A stretch of 64,000 nucleotides of DNA from Bimastos eiseni. Lineage: Eukaryota > Annelida > Clitellata > Crassiclitellata > Lumbricidae. Below, piece after piece: positions 1 through 14,671 of the stretch (positions are counted from its first letter, which is position 1; each line of letters opens with the position of its first letter). A model generated the notes under the pieces. The model was not told where the DNA came from, made no database searches, and saw only the letters and a list, made by a program, of their open reading frames with translations. Made by a program: the position numbers and the translations under genes. Where the stretch lies: NCBI GenBank assembly GCA_959347315.1, contig OY365814.1, positions 29,773,251 to 29,837,250 of the forward strand, in the 5' to 3' direction.

Positions 1-3000
1 TCAAAATGGATAAGAATGAATTATACTGTTTACTAATTTGCTTGAAACGTCTGTACATAAGACAACTTCTTCAGAAGTCACATGAAGCACTGCCCTATAA
101 CGAGTTCATTTTCTACAGTCGAACTAAATGTGGGGGTCCGTGTACCACACCAGCTTATATGGAATCTGTGTCAAGATGGAGAATGTAATAAGAAGTCTCC
201 AGTGTACCCGGTTAGAATTAATTGCCTAAAACTCAACAGCTATTGGTTATGTTAAGTTTAAATGGATTCAACAGATGCTTTTCAAGTAAAGATAGTGCAA
301 CAGGACGTAATGTAAAAAGGATGTATGTAAGAGGAGGGAATATAGCAGGATGTAATGTAAGGGCAGGTAACAAAAGGATATAACATCAGAGGAGGTATTT
401 CAAGAGAGAGTGACATAGAAGGAGGTAAGGTAAGAGGATGTAACATAGGGGAGGCCATGCGAGGGGAATTAATGTAAAAATGTAAGAGGAGGTAATGTGA
501 GGGGAGGTAATGCAATGAGAGGCAATGTACTATCTCATTATTTGTCTTCATCACAACTAGTCTCTTCAGTGGCACAATTGACGAGTTTCATTGAAACCAC
601 AGAACGCAAATGATTTTCGGCAATCCATGTCCAGTTCACTAAAGAGGAGTAACTTAATTGTCCTCAAAATGCAACAGAAGCCAAGACTACCTTTTTGCAA
701 CTTCTTTCCATCAGTGGCCTGGACAGGCAAGCAGATGGTCAGGGAAGGCACGACTCCCTGATGAAATGACGCCAGTTTTACATGCAGCATGCTCCCTATC
801 CCGAGGTTAAAGGTCAACATATTCATATAGCACCTTAAGTAGAACCTCAAAAGGCAAGAAATAACTGACCACCAGATGGCAGTGTTCATAAATTTCCAAC
901 GTCCATCCACCAGGCTGTATCTCCCTCTACAATCAAAGCTCATCAGGCCCACGCCGTTCCACTTGTCAAAACTGTGATCAGTTCGACCATGTCGCCACAG
1001 TGCGACCACCTCACTGTTTAAATAAGGCCAAAAATAACGACAAAACTTCACAAGAACACGTAGAAAAAGCGAAACAATGAGGCGGCGTACTTACTGTACA
1101 TATACATTGCACTGTGATGATACGCGTGCATTTCTGGAAGACGGACGAATTCTCAAAGACTGAGCGGAATACGTCGAAATGGACACACAGCTGGACTGCG
1201 CAGAAATAATCACAATGTTATGTTAAAACACTTGAGCAGTTTCACAGACTCTGGAATTATATTCACATATCCTAATAGCAACACATCGTCGACCTAAAAC
1301 GCCTGATGCCAAGACAAAGGGTTTGAAACTAATCAACTAAACAGTGCAATGACAATAATTCTTCTAAGTGATAAACTACTAATATTTTCCTCAGTGCTAG
1401 GTTTGGCACACAATCAGTAGTAAGATTAACTAAGATATCAGCAAACTTAACTAGTTCTTTGAAATTCTAAACTTGTCGAAAATGAAATACTGTGTATTTC
1501 TCGAGTAATCAAATACAAAATGAAATCAGACAAAAGTACAACGTTGCACCATTGTGTATTAGTTTGAAGACACAGGCAAATCATATGGACTCAAGTATCG
1601 ACACATTCGTAAAAGATTTCAGCAGCTTCAAATACCTGATTTATAGGAAGTCTATGTGCATAGCCTTCTTACCAAACTTAATTTCATTCTAGTATCCTGG
1701 TTGCAACTAGTCGATACCACCGTCAGTCATCAATATCTAGATTTGCTTTGCCTCTGGAAATTATCTTCCCAACAAAATAAGAAGGGGCAATGATACCACT
1801 GAGGAGCTGTACATGTATGTGGGATCGCTGTCTCTGGTCTTGCAAGTAGATCCCAGTGGAACTGCTAACAAAGCCCTCTGATCAACGCAAGAGTGACTTG
1901 TACTAAACAGAAACCACATGCTAAGCGAAACCAATTAAACCTCTAATATTAATAAAACAGATATGATAACATAGAGATAAAGTCATTTAACAGCGGTATA
2001 TTCCCATTACTTGCATGGTAACCACGGCACCACCACAGGGCATTTAATAAAAAAATGCAGTGCATTTTGGTGCTCAAACAAAGTCGTGTGTTTCTACAAT
2101 TATGGAATCCCAATTAATGAAATGGATGCTTACACTTCTGCTTAAAACAATTAAATTAATTGGCTGATGGCTGCCAACAGGATTTTCATAGCTGCCCATC
2201 ACTAGTAATGTATTCAAGACCAGTGTTTATAAACGTAAAGTCAATATATCTTAGGATATGCTTTAACTTTACCAAAATAGCACGAGTGATTTAAATCAAC
2301 TACACCTTCTAACTTACTTCTCAAAAATATTGTGTGCTGTGACTTATATCAGGCCACACAATAAACATAGATATAAAAGCTTGATAATAATCAGCAATAA
2401 TAATTCAGACAAATTATGAACAATTTACTTAATTATTAGAGAAGTAAATCTAATTTTGATCCGAAAGAAGGCAATTCAAAGGTCAACTGGATTGCGCAAG
2501 GGCAAAGTCATTTAAACAAAAGCCGGTATTAAACAACTAACTCGATTATACAAATTTCAAGCATACACGTATAACTGAGAAGATAACGAAACCCTAAGGC
2601 TTTTCTAAAAAATTGAATGCACAAGCTTGTTTGGCTAAATTCAAAGAAATCAGTAGACCTATGAAATCAAAAGTCATGAGACACTAGATGACAGACAAAA
2701 CCTGTTTGCCTGCTAAGCAACTTTTCTACCATTTGCTACCTAAGACAAGATGACTTAAACGACCTGCCAATCCTACCTAATTGCGGGCTACTCCGTAAAT
2801 CTCCAAAATCGCTACTCTTTACAAACATATGCAAGCATAAAATAAAAACGATTTCTCTTCCACCTCATCGAAAAAACTGCCACGATACATCCAAAAAAGT
2901 TGCAAAGCAGACTGTAGAAACGTTCTCAAAAAAGCTCGGCCACTGACGACTCCCCAGCCCGTCAACGAACCAAAACTATCGAACAGAAGGTCTCGGACGA

Positions 3001-3168
3001 CGACGTCAATTTTGTCGTAGTTCCAGAAATGGCGCCAAACAAGCAGCAGTGGCATTAGTAGACTTGCTGTTGACAGAGTTAACTCATAAGTACATGAACG
3101 CACGAGTGAGCGATCTAGCAAGCGAGTGGTTTCCTCCGAACATACGCTCGGAAGGCACGTGAACGTGG
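1..3168. other. 3' flank of WASF, no convincing gene
   Basis: No exon similar to a known protein was recognised here. The part next to 3168 is presumably the 3' UTR of the minus-strand WASF gene. Positions about 290-530 are a purine-rich degenerate tandem repeat. A 161-codon open frame on the minus strand (566-1051) starts at GTG, matches no family I recognise, and is of a length expected by chance in this much sequence. Confidence 0.5.
288..532. repeat. Degenerate GGAGGTAATGTAAGA-type minisatellite
   Basis: About 12-15 imperfect copies of a 15-20 bp purine-rich motif based on GGAGGTAATGTAAGA. Spacing and sequence are eroded, so it is an old array. Its core GGAGGTAA resembles the unit of the large array at 56.7-58.0 kb, but common origin cannot be shown. 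Confidence 0.6.
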
Positions 3169-3356
3169 CTAACCGTCGTCGCTCCAGTTGTCCTCTGCAT
3201 CATCGTCCTCGTCCTTCTCCGAGTCGTTGTCCTCGAGAGCCTTTCGGCGCCTTTCGAAGGCCGCTTCCATAATGGCCTGAACATCGAGCCGGACTGCGGT
3301 CTTCTGCTTCTGCTCAGTCTTCAGTCGACGCTCCTCCACTTTACGTAGGTTGATAC
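3169..3356 (-). CDS. WASF: WASF coding exon 5 (second half of WH2, central and acidic regions, stop)
   Basis: Encodes residues 574-635: GINLRKVEERRLK completes WH2, VRLDVQAIMEAAFERRR is the amphipathic central region that contacts actin and Arp2/3, and the end DDDAEDNWSDDG is the acidic Arp2/3-binding tail with its conserved tryptophan. Acceptor is CTCTGCAG|GT and the stop is TAG at 3171-3169. Confidence 0.95.
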
Positions 3357-3423
3357 CTGCAGAGTACATTACGCGGTAAATTATTCAACTTATCTATGCA
3401 TTGCATTTATTCAACTTATTCCT

Positions 3424-3472
<49 letters not shown>

Positions 3473-6400
3473 CAACATATCTATATCATATATATAGATA
3501 TAATTTATTCAACTTATCTATAGATCTATATGTAATTTATTCAACTTATTTATATATTGCCTTTGTCCCAGGCAAGTAGTCTTCAACACCAATATATGTC
3601 TGACACAAAGCATAAGTTGGCAAAAAATCTCTCTCTCTCTTTCATAAAAACATATTTCCCACACTGGGAGTCCCACTGAATTCCAGTACTGTTAGCAGCA
3701 CCAAATATTGTTGTTCTTAAAACTCAAATGTATATTAATAATTATTACATTACATACATGCACACGAAATTCCAAGACACGAGATCAAGATTCCAAGACA
3801 TGAGATCAAGGTTCCAAGACACGAGATTCCAAGACACGAGATCAAGATTCCAAGACACGAGATTCCAAGACACGAGATTTCAAGACACGAGATCAAGATT
3901 CCAAGACACGAGATTCCAAGACAAAAGATCAAGATTCCAAGACACGAGATTCCAAGACACGAGATTCCAAGACACGAGATTCCAAGACACGAGATCAAGA
4001 TACCAAGACACGAGATTCCAAGACAAAAGATCAAGATTCCAAGACACGAGATTCCAAGACACGAGATTCCAAGACACGAGATTCCAAGACACGAGATCAA
4101 GATACCAAGACACGAGATTCCAAGACACGAGATCAAGATTCCAAGACACGAGATTCCAAGACACGAGATCAAGATTCCAAGACACGAGATTCCAAGACAC
4201 GAGATCAAGATTCCAAGACACGAGATTCCCAGACACAAGATTCCAAGACGTCAGAATCCTTACCTGTCCGAATTGCCGACAGCAGGTCTGATCGGGTGTC
4301 CCTCACAGCTGGCTTCTCCAGCTTTCCCTGCTCCTCTGTTTTTGAACTGGCCGTCGCCGAACTGGTGTCAGAGGCAAGCGACGCATTGTCGGTCGTTGGA
4401 ACCTCATTGTTGTTCTCCCAGTCGGGGACCACCTGCTTCCCGTCCTTCCGCATCGGCAGCCTGTCTCCAAGGTCGAGGGGAGGAGGCAATGGGGGCGGAG
4501 GAGGAGACACGATGTAGCTTTCGGCGTCCCTCGGGTCGTCCATGGGCGGAGGAGGAATTGGGGGAGGACTGGGAATCTGGTCGAAAGAGTGAGGAGAAGG
4601 AGGAGTCGGCGGAGGTGGCAGTTCGAAGCTGGCGTTGTGTTTTCCCTTTGGACTGGTCGCCATAGGCAATGGGTCCGGAAGACCGTGGTACTCAATCCGC
4701 GTTGGCGAGTAGGTCGAGCGGCTCGACCGACTCGATCTGCTTGCTGAGGACTCCGATCGGGTCACCTGCTGGACCGGAGTGGGTGGCGGCGGCGGAAGGG
4801 TGTCCCGATTCACAATGCTCGCCGACCTCGTCGCCACAGGGTTGCCGCGACGCGGGTCACCAGCCTCTGGAGGGGCGGGCGGCGGCATGGTTGGCCTCGG
4901 ACTCATCGCGTCCCTCGCAGCTTGGCCTCTTGCATCATTCATGGCAAATCTGTCACCGTACTGGTTCGCGTACGGCCTCATAATCGAATCATCGGTCTGC
5001 GGTTTCCTCTTATGCGGGGTGCCCTTCGATGACGGACTGTCGATGTGGTTCGGCAACGCGTCCTCCGGGTATGAACTGGGCACATACTCCATCCCACCCT
5101 TGCCATAGCCCGGAAGGCTACCTTTCATGGCGGACCCGTGACCCATATCCGTGAGACTGTTCCGCACGGCGCCGTTGCCTGCCAGGCCCAGACCGTATTC
5201 GGACGTCTGGAAACCATGCCCCACGATGTCCCACTGGTTGGGTTGATGGGGCAGAGTCGTAATCTCAAGGCTCCCTGGGCGGTGTAGTCCCTGGCCATTC
5301 ACCGCAGCATAACCCTGAGAATTCGATTCTCTACTGATAGTTGAGCCCACAAATTCTGGGCCGTGGCGCCGTTCTTTGAACTCGTCCAGGTGGCTCTTTG
5401 GCGCTCGTATCGTTCTCGGATCCTTGACGGGTCTCTGCATAACAAACGCAAATCTACGATCAGCGATAACCGGAGAATGTAAACCAAACGATTAACATTT
5501 AACCCCAACAATTTAATTAAACCCAGTGATTATCACTAAACCCCAGCAACTGAATAAAACCAAATGATTAATGATTACGCACATCATTTTAGCAAGACGG
5601 CCAAATTTTATTACAAATTCCCATTCAACAGGCTAGAAAAATCATTCCATAGGTGATGAAGTATTATAATCTTTGTCGACCGCCAGTTTATCAATAAAAA
5701 ACGATTACCGCATATACTTGTGTATAAGTCGAGAAATTTAATGTTATTTCAGGACAACGAAAACGGTATTCGACTTATACGCGAGACGCGAAATAGACTG
5801 ACGATTTTCGGATAACCAAATACGCACGCGTTATGAAAGCGAACTCAAAACTTAACCCTTAGTTATCTGGTGTTTTTAACACCTATTTCACAATAAATCA
5901 CAGTTCTACACTTTATTTAAATCAAAAAATCATTTTTTTAAATAAGTTTATTATATACTTGTACCATAGTATTCTATTAAAAAACTGTTATGTTTTGAGT
6001 TTAGTGCAGTAGAATACTTACAGATACTTTCCACATTGAGATATTTGAAGAAAATGCGAGTCTCCTACAAAACTGGTTTCAAGTTGAAAGTTGTTGAGTA
6101 TGCTGAACTGCATGGAAATTCGAATGCCATGCAAGAAATGCCTTCCTTACTTACTATATTTCTTACTCAAACCGGAGGTAGTGAACGGAAGTCATCCATT
6201 TGTATTCTCATATTAGTTGTTTATTTTATTTTGTATGATTTTCAAACACAAGTTTATTAGATTTTGTATATTAGAGAATATTATCTAATCACTACTAAAT
6301 TTCGTCATCACTCGTTTGGAGTTTATGGATTCGACTTATATGCGAGTCGTCGATTTTGGACGCTATTTTGGTCAAAAAATTACACTTCGACGTATACGCG

Positions 6401-7626
6401 AATCGACTTATACGCCAGTATATATGGTATTTATGATGAATGTGTTTCTTTCTTCTAAGGCTTACCCTGTCTGCTGACTTTCGTCTTAGGTTGTTTGGCG
6501 CCCTTGAAGTGCTTAGGGCCGCGTTTATGGCGCCTTATAAATCTGCGTTGTTATTGTTATTATTACTATGGCTAAGGAGCAAAGACTGGTTCCCTACTGT
6601 GCGCTTATTCCTATGCTTCTGTTTCTTCGGTTGGTTGTCTGCATCCCTGACCATTTCCTGGCACCAGAGCTCCAGAAAGTAATCAGGGTCAGTGTAGAAC
6701 TTGACGCTATCTTTGCCATCCTCTCTGTATCACACAAACGATGAAAACAATTCAAAATATATCATTCCATGCATCACTGATTTCAAGGTAAAAAAACAAA
6801 TGCTACTGCTTGCTCATTTTGCAGTGTTTTGCACGCGTATAATCAATAAAGGTAAAATGGAATGTACACGCAAATGCTAATATAAATTAAATCAAAAGGA
6901 AATCATAGGGTGATTAAAAAAATTTTTAATCACAAGCTGCATTGGCTTCCCAGTCACTTTTAGTGCAAGCGTTTCGTCGTCCTCTTCAATTAGTAGACCG
7001 AGGTAACCTCTTGGTACCTCACCAATGTAACCTCTTGGTACCTCACCAAGGTAACCTCTTGGTACCTCGGACGGCTTCTGCCCAATACCCCGCTTATACG
7101 TCTGTTGGCCCTAAGCTTTCGAATCATTTTCCCACCCCAACTCACATTTTTATTTTAACTGGGGATGCCTCTCTTTCTGCCAGTTTTCGGCAGTGCCAGA
7201 CTTTTCGTTTCTTGCAGGGCTTTTTGCACTTGGAGCGCCTCTGTTCTAGTGGGAGTTGTGCTATAGAAATATGCAAATACAATACAATACTCTTGCTGCT
7301 AGTGCCAGAGTGTCAATGTGATGCTGGCTGATGATGTAATGATGCCTTAAGTGACACTGTCACTGATCGAGACAAGATGAAGGAACAAGTACCAAGCACA
7401 CAGTTAGTACTTGAACGGTGGTTACGCATGGCATACCAAACCACCTGGTGCTCACTATAATGTCCTTCAACCTTTATGGGTCATTAACAGAATGTATATG
7501 AATAGAAGTTTGGAGGTGCAAAGGTTCAATTGTCCATCATCAAATCAAACTATCTCCATGGCCATCTTTCAGATACAAGCCTCTCTTTAAATCCACAGCA
7601 CATGGACACGCAACCTTATTATAAGT

Positions 7627-7658
<32 letters not shown>

Positions 7659-7733
7659 CTATATATATATATAATATATATATATATATCTATATATATA
7701 TATATATCTGAATGAGATTCCTTCATTTAGAGC

Positions 7734-7765
<32 letters not shown>

Positions 7766-10700
7766 GTATACCAACTCTGCAAGACAACAGGTGAGAGGCA
7801 CTCCCATTCCAACCCCAGCAGGCACAACAGCTTTCTAGTGTTTGTGGCAAGTACATGCAGAATCTCTAGTTAAGACAATGAGCACATTCGAATGAAGTTC
7901 ATTCCATGTAGATAGCCCAAGATCCCTGAATCACCGAAAATTGCATTAAAGAAGTCCCGAACAGCGCTGGAATATTACCATCATAACAGAACTAAACACA
8001 TGTCCTGAAACTGTTATGTCAATGCCCATATGTAAATTTTAGAGATTCTCTCCTTGATCCTTGACCTGTAGCAGTGAGACTATTATCTACCTGTACGTAT
8101 CCAGCTTGTTCAATGGTGGCGGAGGCTCACAATCGGCATACGTTTCGGCAATAGCTTGTGGCCGAGACTGCAGTGTCAGGATCTGTTGTTCTTTCGTCAC
8201 GGAACTCTTGAACGGTTTGCGCTGGTTCATATCTTGCAGCGATACTAACATCAAACAGAAGCAGAACCGCAGGTTCAACTTCAATATTAATGTGTGAGAA
8301 TACTAGCAAGACATAAATTTTATTAATTATTATTCACAATTAAAAACAATTATTAATATGATAGAAGAGAAATGCAAGTTTCCTGTCATTCAACACTCAA
8401 TGTGCATGTTCGAGTCTTGCGTAGCGGGGGTCAGCACCAGACACTGCTAGAGTAAGACATGGATAGCGAGTACCAGCCACTTCACCATGGGGAACAATCA
8501 TTTAACAGAACAAACATGAATCTGTTTTTGTTTAGCATTTCTAGGTTTTGAGGTCACAACAAATATTTATATGAAATTCGATCTAAAAGCACTTCTTATG
8601 ATACTCTGACTAATCATAAAATTTGGGATTGAATTGTATGATTATGCATCACTGTTTATTAATCTCTTTCCTTTGTTCCTAAGTATATATCATCAAAATA
8701 ACTCTTTGTTAATTAACATGGCTTGATCTGATTTATTGTCATTTTGTAAATAGCCTCATGTAACTGAAACTTAATTTGGTTATTATTATTATTATTACTA
8801 TTATTATTACGCTGCAACATTCTTCTTAAAACCAGAATGTATACATTTTACAGCCTTAGGACAGAAACACAACTGCTAAGCAAATAGGAATCACTTTCAA
8901 GCAATTATCGAAACTTATCAATAGGCATCACCAATTAATAACAATTATATCAATAAATCCTCAACCAATAAAGTAGGCTATTATTAACAATAGCAATTAC
9001 CTTAAATTAATAATGTTAACTATCAGATAACAATAAGCAGTATCAAATCCCAGCACATGGGGTGAAGGTAATTAATTATATGTTTCAGATAAAAGTGGCA
9101 TGTGTTAGAAAATTCTGTAGTATATTCAGATATTCATTCCGTCAGTCGCTACAGCCTGGATTATATATGTACCTTAAAAACGATGTCCTTTAAGTGCAGG
9201 TGATGAGAAGAAGGGCAGTCCCTCATGCTAATATGATCAAGAGGGAGTCATTGGCATCAGGTGTGAACAACTTCATTTTTCTTGATAGAAAAGAGCTTGA
9301 CACAATGCCAGAATAACTGACAAGACAACTGTGGCTGCTGTCACCAGATATGGCTTAGGGAGTACACAGAAAAATCCTTCAGCTACTATTTACCAGTTCA
9401 AATTATTTTCTTCAGCTGTTGCTGACCAGTCTCTGAATGTACAATAGCTCCTCTGATTAACTTATTTCAAACAATACATATCGCTCATGCTTTCTCCATA
9501 TTGTTTGACATACTGTGTATTAGTTTTGCCGTTTTTGTGGAAAATACCATATAACTCACTTTAACCAATTGCCGGAAATGTTGTCAGACTAGACAGTCTC
9601 CTCTTTATTCACTTGGTATCTCATTTTCCAAGCAAATTGATTAGCATTTTTTTATCACTGGTTTCTTTCTGTAAATATTTGTCTGCAAATACTCCAAAAT
9701 ACTTCCAGATTTTGCTTTTCCTTGAATTAATTTATTGCATCTCTCTGGCCTATAACTCGATATAGCATTTTCTCTTTAATAACAATTTAATGATCTATCT
9801 CCATTTACTATAAATATCTGCAGAATGAACCATGGCATGTATTGCCTTCAACAAATTGATTAGTTTATTTTATTTTTAGATTTTATCAATCATTTATCTC
9901 TTTATGGCCTTTCCTGACGACTATTTTTGATTTTCCATCGAATAAAACATAAATCTCTATTCGTGCTCATTTGCTTGTAGAAGAACGTTCAATTAATCGA
10001 TTTGATAAAAAGACAAATTGTGCCTTGCTTTGGTTAACTGCCTTCAATTAAATATTTTACAACTCGTTTATCTCTTTTACGACTTGCCTGAACATTTTTA
10101 TGCCTTTTCCCGCTTTCATTACTCCCTTAAATTACAGCTTGGCCTTGGTCGAGGCTGCTTTTCGCATGATTGATGAAAAAATGTCTGAGATGACAAACTG
10201 TACAGGCGGGGAACTTCACAGAAATCTGGAGCGGAGAAGCCTGGGAAAATTTCCCCTTACACGCAAACACAGATCCACACAGCATAGCACGGATGCTGAC
10301 AAGAACAGACAGGGACACCTCCCCTGGGAGCACCATATTAACAGAGGACGACATATCAGGGTCATTCCATGTCAATTCAATTGGTCAACGTCATTGGTTG
10401 AATCAGATCTGCATGAAATTTTCCCATTTTTGCATGCCACGTAAGACTTGCCTAAACCCAAAAGAGGAGTTTTCTCGGCAACAACATTCCGAGATACGGG
10501 TCAGCGAACTTTGACTGGTCACATTTGAACGCCTCCATCTCAGCTTCTTGTATGTGAGCTAGGAAGGTTTGCTTGGCGTCACAAGTCAACTATTTTGGTG
10601 AACAGTTTTCTTACAAATATCACTGACGATTTAAGAATTTAACATCAACACCATATTTGACAATTGAGCACATGAACCTTGACCATTATGTAGGTTAAAT

Positions 10701-11391
10701 TAAATCTGGAAAAATTCACACTTGTAAGCTGAAAAGCCTGAAATGTCTTGAAAATCTTCATAAAAATCAGAATGGGATTAGTAATTGTTTTTTTCCCATA
10801 ATTGTTTCGTCAATAATTTCGTTCAAATTTCAATATCCATGCTTATAATTGAAATATATGCAGACCTCTATGTCAATATTGGAAGCATTCATATATTTCA
10901 ACTACAAGTTTGTACATTAATTATAGGTTGGGTCAAAGATCCTTACGGCTTGTATCTTGCAATGTAATTGAACTACTGAATGCCCCCACCTCATTATCAC
11001 ATGTCTTTATGTAGCCCAATAAGTTGAGAAATGTCAGGTCAATCAGAGGTGGCCATGCCAATCCTTGTTGTCAATTTTGTGGATTTGACACTGGATTAAC
11101 CCGTCAGCAGACCACAGAGAAACAGACACCCAAACAGACAGGGACAGACATAAAAACAGACAGAGACAGACAAACAGACAGAGACAGACAGCCCTGTGAA
11201 AAGGCAATTTGAGAACATCATATATGGCACCAGAAAGACATCCTCAATGACACCTATACCTATGCAAATAAGCTAAAGGCTGACGCCACAACATGGCCCA
11301 TAAACAAACATCAAACTATACATAAATCATACATTTTATATACAGCTCTATGCAGCCATGCAACTTGTTGCTGATATAAATCTGAAAATTG

Positions 11392-11452
<61 letters not shown>

Positions 11453-11754
11453 CACCAGATGTATGAAGGCATACCATACAACTCCTTCCCACAGGCAACT
11501 TCTTGCTCATGCATAGGTTGTTTATACAGATGTATTATATGCTGCTTCTATACACAGAGACATGATATATTATAGGGGTAATACACAGGGCTCTCTCTCT
11601 CTTTGTATATCTATAGATGTGTTTTATATATATATTATAGTACATTATATATTATAAGATGACTGCTTTCTAATGAGGCTGCATTCAATTAAAAGGCAGA
11701 TTAAATGTCTCCAGCCACCCTCTACCATAACTGCTGAAATAATGAGGGACCAGC

Positions 11755-11801
<47 letters not shown>

Positions 11802-12466
11802 TATATCATACACATACACACATTACATATATATATAGTAAAATAGTTATATACATTATACACTAACACAAACATACAGAATTACAGATACACACACATA
11901 AATATATATTATACACTTGAGTCATAATCCCTCCTGACTTTTATCAACACCATTACACACATAAATTATATATACAAACATGGAAATAACACATACATTA
12001 CAAATATGTATATTATATATATATATGCACTGGTATTTATATAAATATGCCCTGAGTCATAAATTAAAGTCAAACTCCTTGAAAACAACAGCCACAGACA
12101 GTAACAGACTGGCATATAGACTGACCGGCAGGACAAGAGACTGAAAATTCTTCCAATTTACAAACCCCAACCACACTGATGAACAAAAATATACATATAA
12201 CACATACAGTTGCATACACATACGTCCATTCACACAAACATGCACACATAGACAAACACATACAAACAAGTACACATTGTGAAACACACAGACAAACTCA
12301 CATATTTAATTGTACTGCAGATTGGCATTTATGTGTGATTAGTGCATTTTATAAATTTATTAATAATAACAGGTACAGATGCACATACAAGTTAACCCAG
12401 AAACAGAAAGGCACATACTGACACAGGCTAACAAACACACACACATAAACAGAGAACCACACAAAG

Positions 12467-12499
<33 letters not shown>

Positions 12500-14143
12500 C
12501 AAATGCACATACACTGAGGACCAGACTCTGATAAGCCTGTCAAACTGGGCAGACAATTTCCAGATAGGAGAATAGCTCGAAGCCAATCGGCATCAGGAAA
12601 GAATTCAAGCAGAAGCTCATTCCTTTCATCATTTCATTAATGGCAAAGAGCAATGACATTCTCTCCTTCATTCCTTCACTGTTCTCTTCCCTTGCTCATT
12701 CGTTCCTCTGCATGTATAAACTCAATTCACCCCTTATGCATACCTTTGTTCAATCATTTACTTATACTATCATTTGTTCGTCTGACATTCCTTTTCCAGT
12801 CAAGTAAGGCACCAAAAGTGATGAAACAAGTGCTGCCTTTTGGCAATGTTACCAAGCATTGTATTACTTTACAGTCAAATTCTGTGTCATTCTGTCTCAC
12901 TCTCTGTCTAGGCTGACTTAATTAAGTTTTGGATTACCAGAATGAATGGAAGAGTTTAATAGTATGCTCAAATGAAAATCTAGAAGCCAGAAGTTTGAAT
13001 ACCCAACAGGGTATACTGATCAAACAATTTCTATGTGGAAATAAGACAGCACATGAGACCTGGTCACCAGCCTTCGTAAGCCAAGGTCAAGAAATTGAAG
13101 TGGCCAACATGACAGCATATTGTGACAAGCTGAAGATACGGGTCCACTTCTCTGGACAAGGATGGGACCCACAAACATCTTAATAATAATTTTAAAAATA
13201 ACAATAACAATAATAATAAGTTGATTTGTCCATCCTAAGACGTTAAATGACTGTCTGTCCATCTGTTAGTCCAACCGTCAATACATCCATTTCAAACAGA
13301 GATGTATGCTTTGAACTTTGTGTTTTGAACTTTTGATCAACTTAGTGAGAAAAGAGCTTAACAAAAATGTTGACTTCATTTTACATAATGACATATCACA
13401 TGTTCCTTTATAATTTTATATAATTAATGAATGAGTTACTTTAACTGACAGAGCACAGGGTCATATAGTGGTCAAAAGAAGGTTCGAAATGCTCAATTGT
13501 ATCCGTAAAAGGACTAGTTCAAGGTCTCTCCATTCAGTAGTCAGTAATCAGTCAAGGGAGGTCGAAACCATAGGCGCTCAGTCTGCCTTGTCTAAACCGG
13601 CACCTTACTGGGAGCACTCAACCAAATAAATGGACGCCTGCACTAATACCTCAATCTGCCCTGAACCGCGCAGTACGCCTCCTCTCTCCTAGCTACAGTC
13701 GAACTATGACAAGAAGGGTGACAGTCTCTGTTGCATGGTGAGGCATCCAAGCGTATGCCAGTCTACACACAGCCCATCCTAAAACCTGGCTCTTTAATAG
13801 GCGGTAACTCAATGACCAGATCAATAGACCTGTATCAATTGACCATTGCCAGTGTCATGTATTAATAAAGCATTGTCAAGAGAGGAGTTAATAGACCATT
13901 ATATCTTATTTATGAGTAGGATAACATACACAAACATTTCCAAATACTTTATCTACAGATTAATGCCCAGAATAACGCCTACAACAGCATTAATATACAT
14001 ATATACTGGTATAATATGATACATCACATATACATTATACAAGGTCTGTTTAAATTCACAACATGCTTAAATTCTTAACATTAAAACAATATATAACAGG
14101 GCAAGCACGTATGCATATACATATATAATCTATCTATGTGTGC

Positions 14144-14187
<44 letters not shown>

Positions 14188-14612
14188 ATATATATATGTG
14201 CATGTATATATGCCTGCACACAATACATATATTCCAACATGAATCACTCTGGAACAATTACAGTTGTTGATGAAGGATGTTTGTTATTCAATGTCCTGGT
14301 GTGGAGTGCTATTTAGCAAATTGCCATATTTTACACATAGATAATCATCCATAATGACAAATACCATCTGTAATTACAACTCTACCACAAGGAGAAGGAT
14401 GATCAGAATTGGGAGGAGGAATACAAGGAGAAAGAAGAAGAAGAGGAGGAGGAAGAGGGAAGGAGATGGAGGCGGAATAGAGAGAGAAGGTAGGGGGAAG
14501 ATGAATGAGCATAGGAAAAGTAGAAAGAGGGGCAGAGGGAAGAGGGCTAACATAGGAATAGGAGAATATTAAGAGAAGGAGGAGGAGGCAAAGAAGGGCA
14601 GGAAGAAACACA

Positions 14613-14671
<59 letters not shown>

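Noticed and set aside
566..1051. 161-codon minus-strand open frame
   Set aside because: Starts at GTG, no recognisable motif, biased to Trp/Phe/Cys. One frame of this length is expected by chance in 64 kb of AT-rich DNA.
3728..4291. 187-codon plus-strand frame (FQDTR repeats) and 162/118-codon minus frames
   Set aside because: They are translations of the 15/21-bp minisatellite, whose unit length keeps frames open. No start context or homology.
4273..5108. Several 70-130 codon plus-strand frames opposite WASF exon 4
   Set aside because: Shadows of the GC-rich coding exon on the other strand.
10100..10600. 114-codon frame and a GGGTCATTCCATGTCAA transposon-like end
   Set aside because: The frame has no homology, and no matching inverted end could be found nearby, so neither gene nor complete element can be claimed.
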